Positions 15,989 to 24,986 of a stretch of 34,272 bases of DNA are shown here, in pieces (position 1 is the stretch's first letter; every line of letters starts with the position of its first letter). A model generated the notes under the pieces. That model saw only the letters and a list, made by a program, of their open reading frames with translations, was not told the DNA's origin and did not search any database. A program made the translations under genes and the position numbers. This DNA comes from CAYLLT01 sp964591605 (lineage in GTDB: Bacteria > Planctomycetota > Phycisphaerae > UBA1845 > PWPN01): contig CAZQEN010000031.1 of assembly GCA_964591605.1 (NCBI GenBank), positions 1-34,272 on the forward strand, in the 5' to 3' direction.

Positions 15989-17485
15989 TCACGACCTGCC
16001 CAGCCCGGCGGTACCGGCCGGCCCGATCTGCGGAAGCACGAACGGTTCGCGATACTCGCGGGTGAGAAGCGCATTGGCCTCGGCATCATCGACGAACCTT
16101 TCCTTCCTGGCATCGATGACGAGTTTCCTGCCCAGCCGGTACTTCTCGCTGTCGAGGGCGACCTGGTTCTGTTTGAGATGCTCGCAGGTCCGCTCGAAGG
16201 TCTCGTACGCTTCCTTGTTGTCGCCGAACGCCTTGTTCTGCCTGCTGAAAGGCACCTCGCTGCCCACACGGTAGGAGATGTTTGCCAGGTGGCACAGGGC
16301 GCTGGAGAGATGCCCTTCCAGAACGTCTGCCTTCAGGTCGGTGTGTCTGCGACTGCGAACGGCGTCAATGAAGTTGCGGTGGTGGTCGCCGCCCCCCTCG
16401 AACTTCTCGACCAGCTTGCCGTCTTTGTCGAATGCCGCGCCCTTCGTGTAAGAGGTGAGCACGACGTACCCGTCCGTGCCGTGGAACACATTTCCAACCT
16501 TGGCGCCCTTGTAGTCCTGCGTCTCCAGGCCTCGCGTCTCGAAGATCAACTGCACGTCGCCGTAGTCCATGAACGCCATTTCGGTGTTCGGCGTCTCGCC
16601 GTCGTCCTTGTAGCCCAGGCGTCCGCCGAAGGCGAACACGCTGGCGGGAAGGTGGTCTTTTCTGGTGGCCCACCGCGCGAGATCCATCTGATGGATGCCC
16701 TGGTTACCCAGGTCGCCATTGCCGTAATCCCAGAACCAGTGCCAGTCATAATGAACGGTGCCGCGTGATGTCTTGCGGTGCGGCGGCTTGAGCGGAGCCG
16801 GCCCGCTCCAGAGATCGTAATCAATGGATGGAGGCACGGGCTGCGGACCACCGCACAGGCCGATGCTGTCCCGCCGTTTGTAGCACAGCCCGCGCGAGAC
16901 CAGCAGCTTGCCGATTTTGCCCTCGTGAACGTACCGGATCGCTTCGATCGTTCCCTTCATCGAGCGGCACTGGGTTCCGGTCTGACAGATCTTTCCATAT
17001 TTGCGGGCGGCCTCCACCATGCGCCGACCCTCGACCACATTGTGGCTGACCGGCTTCTCGACGTAGACGTCCTTGCCCGCTTGCATCGCCCACACCGCGG
17101 CCAGCGCGTGCCAGTGATTGGGCGTCGCGATGGAGACCGCGTCGATGGATTTGTCATCCAGCACGCGACGCAGATCCTGAGCGCACGGCGGGGCCTTCTT
17201 GCCGCGCTTTTCAATGATCTCGAGGCCCTTGGGCCAGACATCCCGGTCCACGTCGCAGAGCATGGCGATCGTTACGTCCTTCATCCCGGAGTAGGCGCCG
17301 ATATGGCCCTTGCCCTGCCCGTTGAAACCGATGCAGGCAATCCGGATCTGGTCGTTCGCCCCGACCTTCCTGCCCGCGGCCGGCTCCTCGGCGCGGACCC
17401 TGGACTCCAGGCCGGGCCCGAAGGCGGCGACCGTCGCGGCAAATAAGGAATCTTCAAGGAACTGACGTCGGGTAAATCGACTCAC
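15989..17485 (-). CDS. Tat-exported Gfo/Idh/MocA-family oxidoreductase
   Basis: A 498-residue NAD(P)-dependent oxidoreductase of the large planctomycete-type Gfo/Idh/MocA group. GTG 17483-17485 is the best start: AGGAG lies 8 bases upstream and translation begins VSRFTRRQFLEDSLFAATVA, a twin-arginine signal (R6-R7). The Rossmann domain follows (RIACIGFNGQGKGHIG, about 48-62), with the EKP motif at 143-145 (VYVEKPVSHN). The C-terminal substrate domain has GTVHYDWHWFWDYGNGDLGNQG and HQMDLARWAT, where H and D are conserved in this group. These enzymes oxidise or epimerise sugars and inositols; Tat export indicates folding with bound cofactor before secretion. The downstream gene encodes a secreted propeller/toroid protein, suggesting joint action on a periplasmic glycan. 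The exact substrate is unknown. Confidence 0.92.
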   Translation of the reverse strand: MSRFTRRQFLEDSLFAATVAAFGPGLESRVRAEEPAAGRKVGANDQIRIACIGFNGQGKGHIGAYSGMKDVTIAMLCDVDRDVWPKGLEIIEKRGKKAPPCAQDLRRVLDDKSIDAVSIATPNHWHALAAVWAMQAGKDVYVEKPVSHNVVEGRRMVEAARKYGKICQTGTQCRSMKGTIEAIRYVHEGKIGKLLVSRGLCYKRRDSIGLCGGPQPVPPSIDYDLWSGPAPLKPPHRKTSRGTVHYDWHWFWDYGNGDLGNQGIHQMDLARWATRKDHLPASVFAFGGRLGYKDDGETPNTEMAFMDYGDVQLIFETRGLETQDYKGAKVGNVFHGTDGYVVLTSYTKGAAFDKDGKLVEKFEGGGDHHRNFIDAVRSRRHTDLKADVLEGHLSSALCHLANISYRVGSEVPFSRQNKAFGDNKEAYETFERTCEHLKQNQVALDSEKYRLGRKLVIDARKERFVDDAEANALLTREYREPFVLPQIGPAGTAGLGRS

Positions 17486-17735
17486 GGTCAGCACTCCTGC
17501 TTGAACCAACGATGGGAACGAACGTAAGCCCAGAGGATATCCGAATTCGCCCGGAAAACATAGCGCGGCCGCGGATTTCCTTCGAGCCCGAAAGAACCGC
17601 CCGATCCTCGCGTGCGGCTGGACGGCGGGCATCGCTGGAATCCCGCGACGGAACGGCGGCACCGCTATACATATTCCCCGTGGGCTCTAAACTACCTGCC
17701 GTGCAGCAGCCATCTGATAACGGGAGGACTCCGCG

Positions 17736-19154
17736 ATGCGGTCCGATCTGCCAGATGTGATCCCTCCTTCCGCGGCGGCCCTGATTGGCGTCGCCCGACG
17801 CGACATCACCCCGCCCGTGGGGATCTACAACCGCGACTGGGGCGCGGCCCGACATGACGTCGCCGAGGGCGTCCATCGGCCGCTGAGCCTCACCGTGGTG
17901 AGCTTCCAGAGCTCAGCGCAGGAACCGCCGCTGCTGCTCGGTTCGATCGACGGCGGATGGTGGCGCGACGACGATGACGAGCGGCAGCTCCGCGCCGCCG
18001 TCCGCGAGGCGTTCCAGCTCGAGTCGCCGCGCATCATGCTCGGCCTGACGCACACGCACGCCGCGTGCTCGCTCTCCCGGAAGGACGCGGACCGGCCCGG
18101 CGGACACCTCATCGGCACGTACCTCGACCGCCTCGCCGCCTGCGTGATCGAAGCCGGCCGCGAAGCGCTGGCCACGGCCCGACCGGCGGTCCTGACCTGG
18201 GCGACCGGTCGATGCAGCCTGGCCACCAACCGCGATCTGCCGGATCCACAGCGGCCGCGCATTGCCTGCGGCTACAATCCGTGCAAACCCGCGGATGATA
18301 CGCTGCTCGTGGGGCGTATCACGCCCGTGGACGGCCAGGGTTTGAAAGACCGCCCGATCCTGGCGACCCTCGTCAACTACGCCTGCCATCCGACGACCCT
18401 GGCCTGGGACAACCGCCTGATTTCACCGGACTACGTGGGAGCCATGCGTGAGGTCGTGGAGTCACACACGGGAGGAGCACCGTGCGTGTTCTTCCAGGGT
18501 GCCTCGGGTGAGCTTTCCCCCCGCGAACAATACCTCGGCGACACGGCCATCGCCGACGCGAACGGCCGGCAACTGGGATTTGCCGTCGTCAGCACGCTGC
18601 AGACGATGCTCCCCCCGGCCACCGCCCTGCATTACACCGGAGTGGTCGAATCCGGCGCACCGCTGGCCACGTGGGCCCGCCGGCACTTCGAGCCCCCCAG
18701 GGCTCTCGAAGCCCGGGAGCTCACGATCGACTTTCCCCTCCAGAAACTCCCCTCAGCCGAGCAGCTCGAGAGCGAGCTCGCCTCCTCCACCGATCGCACG
18801 ATGGCCGAGCGCCTCCAGCGCAAGCTGCGGATCGTCCGCTCTCTGGGCAGCGGCCCCACCTGGGCCCAGCCCGCATGGATCTGGCGCATCGGCGACACCT
18901 TCCTGGTCGGCCAGCCGAACGAACCCTACTCCGACTTTCAGATGGCCCTGCGGGCGGCTTTCCCCGATCACGCCGTCGTCGTCATGAACCTCGTGAACGG
19001 CCAGAGCAGCTACATGAGCCCGCCGGAACTCTACGATCAGGATATCTACCAGGTCTGGCAATCGCCCTTCGACCGCGGATCGCTCTCCCTGCTGATCGAC
19101 ACCTGCCGGCGTACGCTCGGAGACATGCTGGCCCGGCCCGGGGTTCCGGCATGA
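17736..19154 (+). CDS. Neutral/alkaline ceramidase-like amidase, no signal peptide
   Basis: A 472-residue protein resembling the N-terminal catalytic domain of neutral/alkaline ceramidases, zinc amidases. Supporting segments are GVARRDITPPVGIYNRDWG at the start, LTHTHAACS (metal-ligand histidines), NYACHPTTLAWDN, SPDYVGAMREVVE and the serine-bearing QGASGELSPREQ. Family ceramidases are secreted and carry a C-terminal Ig-like domain. This protein shows no signal peptide and ends soon after the catalytic region, so a ceramide substrate is doubtful; many planctomycete homologues have no known substrate. ATG 17736 has GGGAGG 9 bases upstream. Its stop overlaps the symporter start (ATGA, 19151-19154), so the pair is probably co-translated and the symporter may import the substrate or product. 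Confidence 0.82.
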   Translation: MRSDLPDVIPPSAAALIGVARRDITPPVGIYNRDWGAARHDVAEGVHRPLSLTVVSFQSSAQEPPLLLGSIDGGWWRDDDDERQLRAAVREAFQLESPRIMLGLTHTHAACSLSRKDADRPGGHLIGTYLDRLAACVIEAGREALATARPAVLTWATGRCSLATNRDLPDPQRPRIACGYNPCKPADDTLLVGRITPVDGQGLKDRPILATLVNYACHPTTLAWDNRLISPDYVGAMREVVESHTGGAPCVFFQGASGELSPREQYLGDTAIADANGRQLGFAVVSTLQTMLPPATALHYTGVVESGAPLATWARRHFEPPRALEARELTIDFPLQKLPSAEQLESELASSTDRTMAERLQRKLRIVRSLGSGPTWAQPAWIWRIGDTFLVGQPNEPYSDFQMALRAAFPDHAVVVMNLVNGQSSYMSPPELYDQDIYQVWQSPFDRGSLSLLIDTCRRTLGDMLARPGVPA

Positions 19155-20956
19155 GCGGCATGGAAAACTTCTCGCTGGGCTTCTGGGACCTGCTGGCCTT
19201 CATCGGCTATTTCGTGGTGATTTCGATCGTCGGCTACATCGCCGGCCGTCGCGAGCATGCCACCTCCGATGACTACTTCCTCGCGGGGCGCACCCTGCCC
19301 TGGTACGTCGTCGGCGGTTCCTTCATCGCCTCCAATATCAGCAGCGAGCATTTCATCGGCATGATCGGCGCCGCCTTCGTCTACGGCATCTGCGTCGCCA
19401 TGTGGGAGTGGGGCAACATCTGGGCGTTCAGCCTTCTCATCTGGTTCTTCATCCCTTTCCTTCTCATCTCGAAGGTGTTCACAACCCCGGAGTACATGGA
19501 GCGGCGGTTCAATCATTTCCTGCGTCAGTTCTTCGCGGTGGTCACCGTCATCACCAACGTCGTAGCCTTCCTGGCGGCGGTGCTTTACGGCGGCGCGATT
19601 GCCGTCCAGAGCCTCTTTGGAGATTCCATCGGCCGGGCCATCCAGTACACCCTCGGCGGCGAGTGGACTCAGGCACAGCTCGTCCAGGGCGAGCTCTGGA
19701 TTGCGATCATCCTTCTGGGCGTGGTGGCCGGCGGGTGGGCGATTTACGGCGGGCTCAGCAGCGTCGCCTGGACCGACTTCTTCATGCTCATTGTCATGAT
19801 CGCCGGCGGGCTCATGGTCACCATCCTGGGCCTGGACATGCTTTCGGGGGACAGCCACTCGATCGTCGCCGGCTTCCGCGTCATGCTCGACAGGAACCAG
19901 GCCCACAGCGGCCAGTGGGCCGAGGCGGTCAAGGCCACTGCCCCGCACATCCTCCACACGGCAACCACCGGCTACAACCGCCTCTCCGTCTTCCAGCCGG
20001 TCACGCACGAGCTGGCCCCGTGGCCGTCTCTTGTGTTCGACACCTTTTCGATCGGCATCTGGTACAACGTCATCAATCAGTTCATGATCCAGCGGGTGCT
20101 GGGGGCCCGGAGCATGTATCACGCCCGCATGGGCATCGTCATGGCCGGCTTTCTCAAGATCCTCATGCCGGTCATCGTGGTGCTGCCGGGGCTCATCCTG
20201 TTCGCCCGCTATCCGGAGACGATGCTGCTGCCCTGGGACCAGATCAAGCCACAGGCCGATCGCGGGTACGTGCACATGCTCCAGACGATCGTGCCCATCG
20301 GGCTGCGGGGCATCTTCCTCGCAGCGCTCTTCGGCGCGATTCAGTCGACGGTCAACTCGGTGCTCAATTCTACGGCGACGATCATCACGCTCGACATGTA
20401 CAAGCGCTGGATCCATCCCGGCGCGACCGAACGTCAACTCGTCCGCGTCGGCATCTGGTCGACCGTGATCGTGCTGATCATCGCGATCGTGCTGGGCGGC
20501 TTCATCAATCGCCTCGGCGGGAGCCTGTTCGGCTACATCCAGGAGCTTTACGCGTTCTTCGCGCCGCCCTTCGCCGCGGTCTTCCTCCTGGGCATTCTCT
20601 TCAAGCGAATCAACGCCGCCGGCGCCACCACCGCCGTCGTCGCGGGCTTCATCTTCGGCATTCTGCTCAAGCTCTGTGCCCAGTTGGCGCCGTGGTGCCC
20701 TTCGTGGGCCAAGCCGTTCATGATGCAGGCCACGTTCAACTGGGCCTTCTGCACGGTGCTCTGCGTTGTCGTGAGCCTCCTGACTCCTCCGCCCGCGCCG
20801 AAACAGGTGACCGACGACCTCACGTTCAACTGGCGGCGTCTGAACATCGGCGGCGACCTCGGCCAACGCTGGTACAGCAGCGTCGTATTCTGGTGGGGCC
20901 TCTTCTTTGTGATCGTCGTGGCGTTGCTGCTCGTGTTCTCGGGCGTCTGGATGTGA
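19151..20956 (+). CDS. Sodium/solute symporter (SSS family, SGLT-like)
   Basis: A 601-residue inner-membrane symporter. The conserved N-terminus is FWDLLAFIGYFVVISIVGYI, then DDYFLAGRTLPWYVVGGSFI and ASNISSEHFIGMIGAAF, with the sodium-site serines expected in this family. It also has FTTPEYMERRFN, GGLSSVAWTDFFMLIVMIAG and FGAIQSTVNSVLNSTATI, which match the SGLT-like (sugar and inositol) branch better than the branch of the first symporter in the window. A longer open frame from 18671 merely overlaps the ceramidase-like gene in another frame. ATG 19151 overlaps the previous stop (ATGA). The substrate is unknown but is probably linked to the ceramidase-like enzyme. Confidence 0.92.
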   Translation: MSGMENFSLGFWDLLAFIGYFVVISIVGYIAGRREHATSDDYFLAGRTLPWYVVGGSFIASNISSEHFIGMIGAAFVYGICVAMWEWGNIWAFSLLIWFFIPFLLISKVFTTPEYMERRFNHFLRQFFAVVTVITNVVAFLAAVLYGGAIAVQSLFGDSIGRAIQYTLGGEWTQAQLVQGELWIAIILLGVVAGGWAIYGGLSSVAWTDFFMLIVMIAGGLMVTILGLDMLSGDSHSIVAGFRVMLDRNQAHSGQWAEAVKATAPHILHTATTGYNRLSVFQPVTHELAPWPSLVFDTFSIGIWYNVINQFMIQRVLGARSMYHARMGIVMAGFLKILMPVIVVLPGLILFARYPETMLLPWDQIKPQADRGYVHMLQTIVPIGLRGIFLAALFGAIQSTVNSVLNSTATIITLDMYKRWIHPGATERQLVRVGIWSTVIVLIIAIVLGGFINRLGGSLFGYIQELYAFFAPPFAAVFLLGILFKRINAAGATTAVVAGFIFGILLKLCAQLAPWCPSWAKPFMMQATFNWAFCTVLCVVVSLLTPPPAPKQVTDDLTFNWRRLNIGGDLGQRWYSSVVFWWGLFFVIVVALLLVFSGVWM

Positions 20957-21061
20957 TCGAGCCACCCCGGTTCCACCCTGAAAAGCCCCCGGAGGGTCGT
21001 GGCGATGTTTTCCGTGTGGCAGATGGCTGAATGGGGGACAGGTGCGTTCCGGACCGACCGT

Positions 21062-21070
21062 TGGTAAAAT
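21062..21070 (+). promoter_or_regulatory. Candidate extended -10 element
   Basis: TGGTAAAAT is an extended -10 type sequence (TGn before TAAAAT), followed by GGAA, 124 bp before the next gene start. It lies in the 237-bp gap after the second symporter. No -35 hexamer is visible. Confidence 0.3.
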
Positions 21071-21193
21071 GGAAGCCGACGATCTTGACCGACTACCCGT
21101 GCACAGGGGTTGGAGGCAGTCACGCCTCCACTTCCCGTCCTGTCCGCTCCGGGAGTATCTGAGAAGCCGCTTCGGCGGCGGGGTTGAAGCACC

Positions 21194-24100
21194 ATGATCC
21201 GCAGTATCTATACCTCTCTCTTGTGCCTCTGCATCCTCGCGTCCAGCCTGGCCAGCCCGAAGGCGATCGGCCAGGTCACACTGCTGGGCGTCCAATACCG
21301 GGCTGACACCGCCTTCCCCGAGCACGAATGCTTCTGGCACGAGTCCCAATTCCCCGGCCCCTGTAGTCCCAGCAGCCCGCTGGGCGCCTCACTCCATGTG
21401 TTCATCCGCAACGACGGTCCCGCGCCGGTAACCGTCCGGGACATGACCCTGGCCGGCTTGAGCCTGAAGGATTCGCTGGTCATCCAGGAACAGGTCGCCA
21501 AGCGCCACCCCGCCAGCATCTATTTCGCGTCGCTCACTCCGGCGCAGCTCCAGACGCTGCTCGAGGCAGGCGAGCCCGTCTGGTGGAAGACCGACCCGCC
21601 GACCCTCGAACCGGGCTCGACCGCCCAGGTGATGGTGCGGCTCCGCCAGATTCCCCTAACGCCGACTGTGGATGTCTCCATCGTCCACTCCGAGGGCACG
21701 CTGCCCACGACGGTGCCGATCGACGCGAACCAGCCGCGCGTCGCCGGGGCAGGCTTCTCAAGCGACCTGGCCACCGTTTATCTCTACTGGCGGAGCAATC
21801 CCGCCGGCCTCGCGCCCGTCACGATTCTGCTGGACGGCATCGATGTCACCGCCGCCACAATGACCGGCAATGACCCCTCTGTGGGCGTCAGTGTCTCCGT
21901 GCTACACCTGACCCAACCCCTGGACCTGAACTCGTTTCATGTGTTCCAGGGTGTCTACGCCGACGGCCGGATGGCCTCCGCCGGAGTGCGCGCTCACGAC
22001 AACGAGTTCGTCTACGGCATGTGGGGCGCCGCGCCCGGCGACGAAGGCGACGTCCAGACCGCGCGCGACTACATCACCGAAGTCACCGACCACAACATCA
22101 ACACCCAGGTGGTCACTCTCGGCTCGGCGGCCGTGCAGAGCTACCTCAAGACCACCGAGGGCCAACTCTTCGCCGCCCAGCGCGGCCTCGGCTTCGTCAT
22201 CGATGAAGTCCAGAAATGGGCCGTGCTGGACCCGCGCATGATGTTCATCCGCGACGAACCGGACGCGGCCGACTCCCGCGTGACCGGCCTGCCCGAAAAC
22301 AAGAAGGTCGGTTCACTCGCCCTCTCGTGCGTGCAGGAGGGAGACGCTTTCCGCGTCGCCGAGCCCGCCGTCCCGACCGCCCTCAACCTGGACATGACCT
22401 ACAAGCCCTACAACTGGTACAACTATGGTCAGGTCCCCGACGTTCTCATGTCGGACCCGTACTATCAGGCCCGACTCCGCGAGGCTCTCTGGAACAACCC
22501 GCAGCGGATCCCGCTCTACAGCAAGGCGACGTACATCTACGCCGTTGCCCAGCTCGCCCAGTCGAGCAGCGAACCCAACCCGCTCCACATCGTGCTGTAT
22601 TCCGTTCAGTACGTGGATCCGACCGGCCGACGTTTTCCCTTCCCGACGGCAGAGTCGAAGCGGATCGAGGTGTATTACGCCCTCGCCGGCGGCGCCAAGG
22701 GGATCTCTTACTGGTGGTATATCCCCGGAAAGCCCGCGAACGGCGTCGGTGCCGGCCCCATCCGCGGAGACAGCGGCGCCCTCAACCTCTGGAGAGAGAT
22801 CGGCCTGCTCGGAGCCGAGGTCCGCACAGCCAGCCCCGTCCTGTCCCGGAGCTGCCCTGCGGCGCTGGACGTTCAGGCCAGCCCCGGCCTCTGGGCCCGC
22901 GCGCTCGTTGCCGGCCTCGACACCATCGTCCTGCTCGCGGTCCATGACGAATACGCCAACGACGAGGCGGGCTGCCACTACATCCCGTTCATGGATGCGA
23001 GCCTCAGCGTCGATCTGCCCGCCTGGATGCCCTCCGCGACGGTGTTCGAGGTATCCGCGCTCGGGACCAGCGACGTGAGTACGCAGGTCGCAGGCAGCAG
23101 GCTGCAGGTGAACCTGGGTTGGACCGACCTGACCCGGATGATCATCGTCACCAGCGACCCCACGCTGCGGGCACAGCTCCAGCAGCGCTTCGACGATCAG
23201 TTCCAGGAAAAGGTCTGCAGGATCTCGCCGCTGCTGTGCGTGCCGCCGGCGATCACCAAACAGCCCGTCGGCCAGACGATCCTGCTGGGTGAAAACGCGG
23301 TGTTCTCCATCGAGGCCCAGGGCCTCCTGCCGCTCACCTTTCAATGGCAGCGCGACGGCATCGATCTGGTCGATGGCGGTGCCATCAACGGTGCCCAGAC
23401 CGCAACGTTGACCATCACGGCGGCCGCGGGCTCGGAGGCCGGAGACTACCGCTGCGCGGTCACCAACCGGGTCGGGACGGGCACCTCCGATGCGGCCCGC
23501 CTGCAGCTCGTATCACCCGACAGCGACGACGACCAGGATGGCGTGCCGGCCGTTTCCGATAACTGCCGGTTCACGTTCAATCCGGATCAGATGGATGCGA
23601 CCGGCGACGGAGTCGGCGACTGCTGCGACGATGACAGCGTCACCGCAACACCGTGCGGGTACGTGTTCACGCCGTCGTTCCTCGCGGCGACGGCCGTTGT
23701 CGGCGGACCCAACCCGCCAGACAAGACGATCACCGTGAGTCACGGCAGAGGCTCCTACACGCTCTCTTTCGAGGGTACTCCGGCGTTTGTTTCGGCGATT
23801 TCCGACGCGGCCGGCACCGTCGACGACCCGGCCACCGGAACGCAGCATGTGGTATCTTTCGACATCACCGGTCTTACCCAGGTCGGCCCGATGCTCGGCA
23901 AGATCAAGCTCCTGCCGGCCGACCCCGGGTACCCGCCCATTGAGATGCCCGTGACGCTCTCGCTGGCTTCGCCGCCCTCGCCTCCACTCCCCCCGCCGAC
24001 TGACACCGACGGCGACGGCCTCATCGATGGCCAGGACAACTGCCCCCAGGCTGCAAATGCAGATCAGACCGATTCCGACGGCGACGGCACCGGCAATGCC

Positions 24101-24733
24101 TGCGACAATTGCCCGGCCATCGCCAATCCCGATCAAGCCGACCGTGACCAGGACGGCCTTGGCGACGCGTGCGACAATTGCTCCGGCGCCGCGAACATCA
24201 ACCAGGCCGACACCGACGCGGACGGCGTCGGCAACGTGTGCGACAACGCGCCGCAGGTGTTCAACCCCGACCAGGCTGACACCGACGGTGACGGCATCGG
24301 CGACTCGGCCGACAATTGCCTGTCAGTCGCGAACCCCGACCAGCTCGACTCCGACGGGGACGGCCTGGGCAACGCGTGCGACAACTGTCCGATGGCGTCC
24401 AATCTCGGCCAGGTCGACAGCGACGGCGACGGCCTCGGCAACGCGTGTGACAACTGCCCGGCCGCGGCCAATGCGGACCAGAAGGATTCAGACGGCGACG
24501 GAATCGGCGACGTGTGCGAACCCGCGCCGCCGCCCTCCGGCCAGACCCCACCGCCCGGCGGATCGACCGACAACACCGGCGGTTCCACCGGCAACGGCGC
24601 AAACCAGCAGGGCTCTGACCAGGGCACTCCCACGTTCCTGCCCCAATGCGGCCGGGGCGCCGCCCAGTCGCTGATGTCGTCTCTGGTATGCCTCATGTTC
24701 GCCGGCTGGCGCCGCCGACGCCTGGTGAGGTGA
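21194..24733 (+). CDS. Secreted multidomain protein with barrel-like, Ig-like and thrombospondin type 3 regions and a C-terminal sorting-type tail
   Basis: An 1179-residue exported protein. A signal peptide covers residues 1 to about 27. Residues about 270-560 look like a TIM-barrel glycosidase-type region (MMFIRDEPDAADS; ALAGGAKGISYWWYIPGKPA), though no named family is certain. Residues about 684-775 form an Ig-like domain (ITKQPVGQTILLGENAVFSI; EAGDYRCAVTNRVGTG). One thrombospondin type 3 unit follows (about 776-815), then a beta domain. A run of DxDxDGxGDxxDNCP calcium-binding repeats spans about 936-1110. After a Pro/Gly/Ser linker, the tail has Cys1152-Gly, a hydrophobic stretch and WRRRRLVR, the layout of tripartite CTERM-type sorting signals. 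It is probably processed and surface-anchored. It stands alone with its own promoter region. Substrate unknown. Confidence 0.8.
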   Translation: MIRSIYTSLLCLCILASSLASPKAIGQVTLLGVQYRADTAFPEHECFWHESQFPGPCSPSSPLGASLHVFIRNDGPAPVTVRDMTLAGLSLKDSLVIQEQVAKRHPASIYFASLTPAQLQTLLEAGEPVWWKTDPPTLEPGSTAQVMVRLRQIPLTPTVDVSIVHSEGTLPTTVPIDANQPRVAGAGFSSDLATVYLYWRSNPAGLAPVTILLDGIDVTAATMTGNDPSVGVSVSVLHLTQPLDLNSFHVFQGVYADGRMASAGVRAHDNEFVYGMWGAAPGDEGDVQTARDYITEVTDHNINTQVVTLGSAAVQSYLKTTEGQLFAAQRGLGFVIDEVQKWAVLDPRMMFIRDEPDAADSRVTGLPENKKVGSLALSCVQEGDAFRVAEPAVPTALNLDMTYKPYNWYNYGQVPDVLMSDPYYQARLREALWNNPQRIPLYSKATYIYAVAQLAQSSSEPNPLHIVLYSVQYVDPTGRRFPFPTAESKRIEVYYALAGGAKGISYWWYIPGKPANGVGAGPIRGDSGALNLWREIGLLGAEVRTASPVLSRSCPAALDVQASPGLWARALVAGLDTIVLLAVHDEYANDEAGCHYIPFMDASLSVDLPAWMPSATVFEVSALGTSDVSTQVAGSRLQVNLGWTDLTRMIIVTSDPTLRAQLQQRFDDQFQEKVCRISPLLCVPPAITKQPVGQTILLGENAVFSIEAQGLLPLTFQWQRDGIDLVDGGAINGAQTATLTITAAAGSEAGDYRCAVTNRVGTGTSDAARLQLVSPDSDDDQDGVPAVSDNCRFTFNPDQMDATGDGVGDCCDDDSVTATPCGYVFTPSFLAATAVVGGPNPPDKTITVSHGRGSYTLSFEGTPAFVSAISDAAGTVDDPATGTQHVVSFDITGLTQVGPMLGKIKLLPADPGYPPIEMPVTLSLASPPSPPLPPPTDTDGDGLIDGQDNCPQAANADQTDSDGDGTGNACDNCPAIANPDQADRDQDGLGDACDNCSGAANINQADTDADGVGNVCDNAPQVFNPDQADTDGDGIGDSADNCLSVANPDQLDSDGDGLGNACDNCPMASNLGQVDSDGDGLGNACDNCPAAANADQKDSDGDGIGDVCEPAPPPSGQTPPPGGSTDNTGGSTGNGANQQGSDQGTPTFLPQCGRGAAQSLMSSLVCLMFAGWRRRRLVR
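24001..24520 (+). repeat. Coding tandem repeat (thrombospondin type 3 units)
   Basis: About seven imperfect units of roughly 70-78 bases encode D-x-D-x-D-G-x-G-D-x-x-D-N-C-P-type peptides. They vary most in the spacer residues (ANADQT, ANPDQA, ANINQA, FNPDQA). Units four and five lack one cysteine each (CDNAPQ, SADNCL), so the disulfide ladder is interrupted there. Confidence 0.75.
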
Positions 24734-24986
24734 CGACCGACATCGGTGATGGCCGAGGATCAGAACTCGACGGCTCTCGGCGCCTCGCACCACTCACCCG
24801 TCTGCTCCGCATGATGGAGCCAGTACCCCACCACGACGACGCACGCGCGTGCGTGGTTGCGATGCTCGAAGTCCCAAGGCCGCCCATTCCCCAGAGCAAC
24901 AGGACGGGTTTGGTGCTGGCGAGTTTTCCCCGAGTCGGTTAACTTTCCTGCGTCTGCGGCTCGTCCGCATCTGAGTTTTGAACGAT

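Noticed and set aside
18671..19150. Extended N-terminus of the second symporter
   Set aside because: It only reads the ceramidase-like gene in another frame; the true start overlaps the preceding stop at 19151.
19046..21349. A 767-residue minus-strand open frame
   Set aside because: It lies opposite the SSS symporter gene, is full of Asp/Glu/His/Arg from antisense reading of GC-rich codons, and matches no family.
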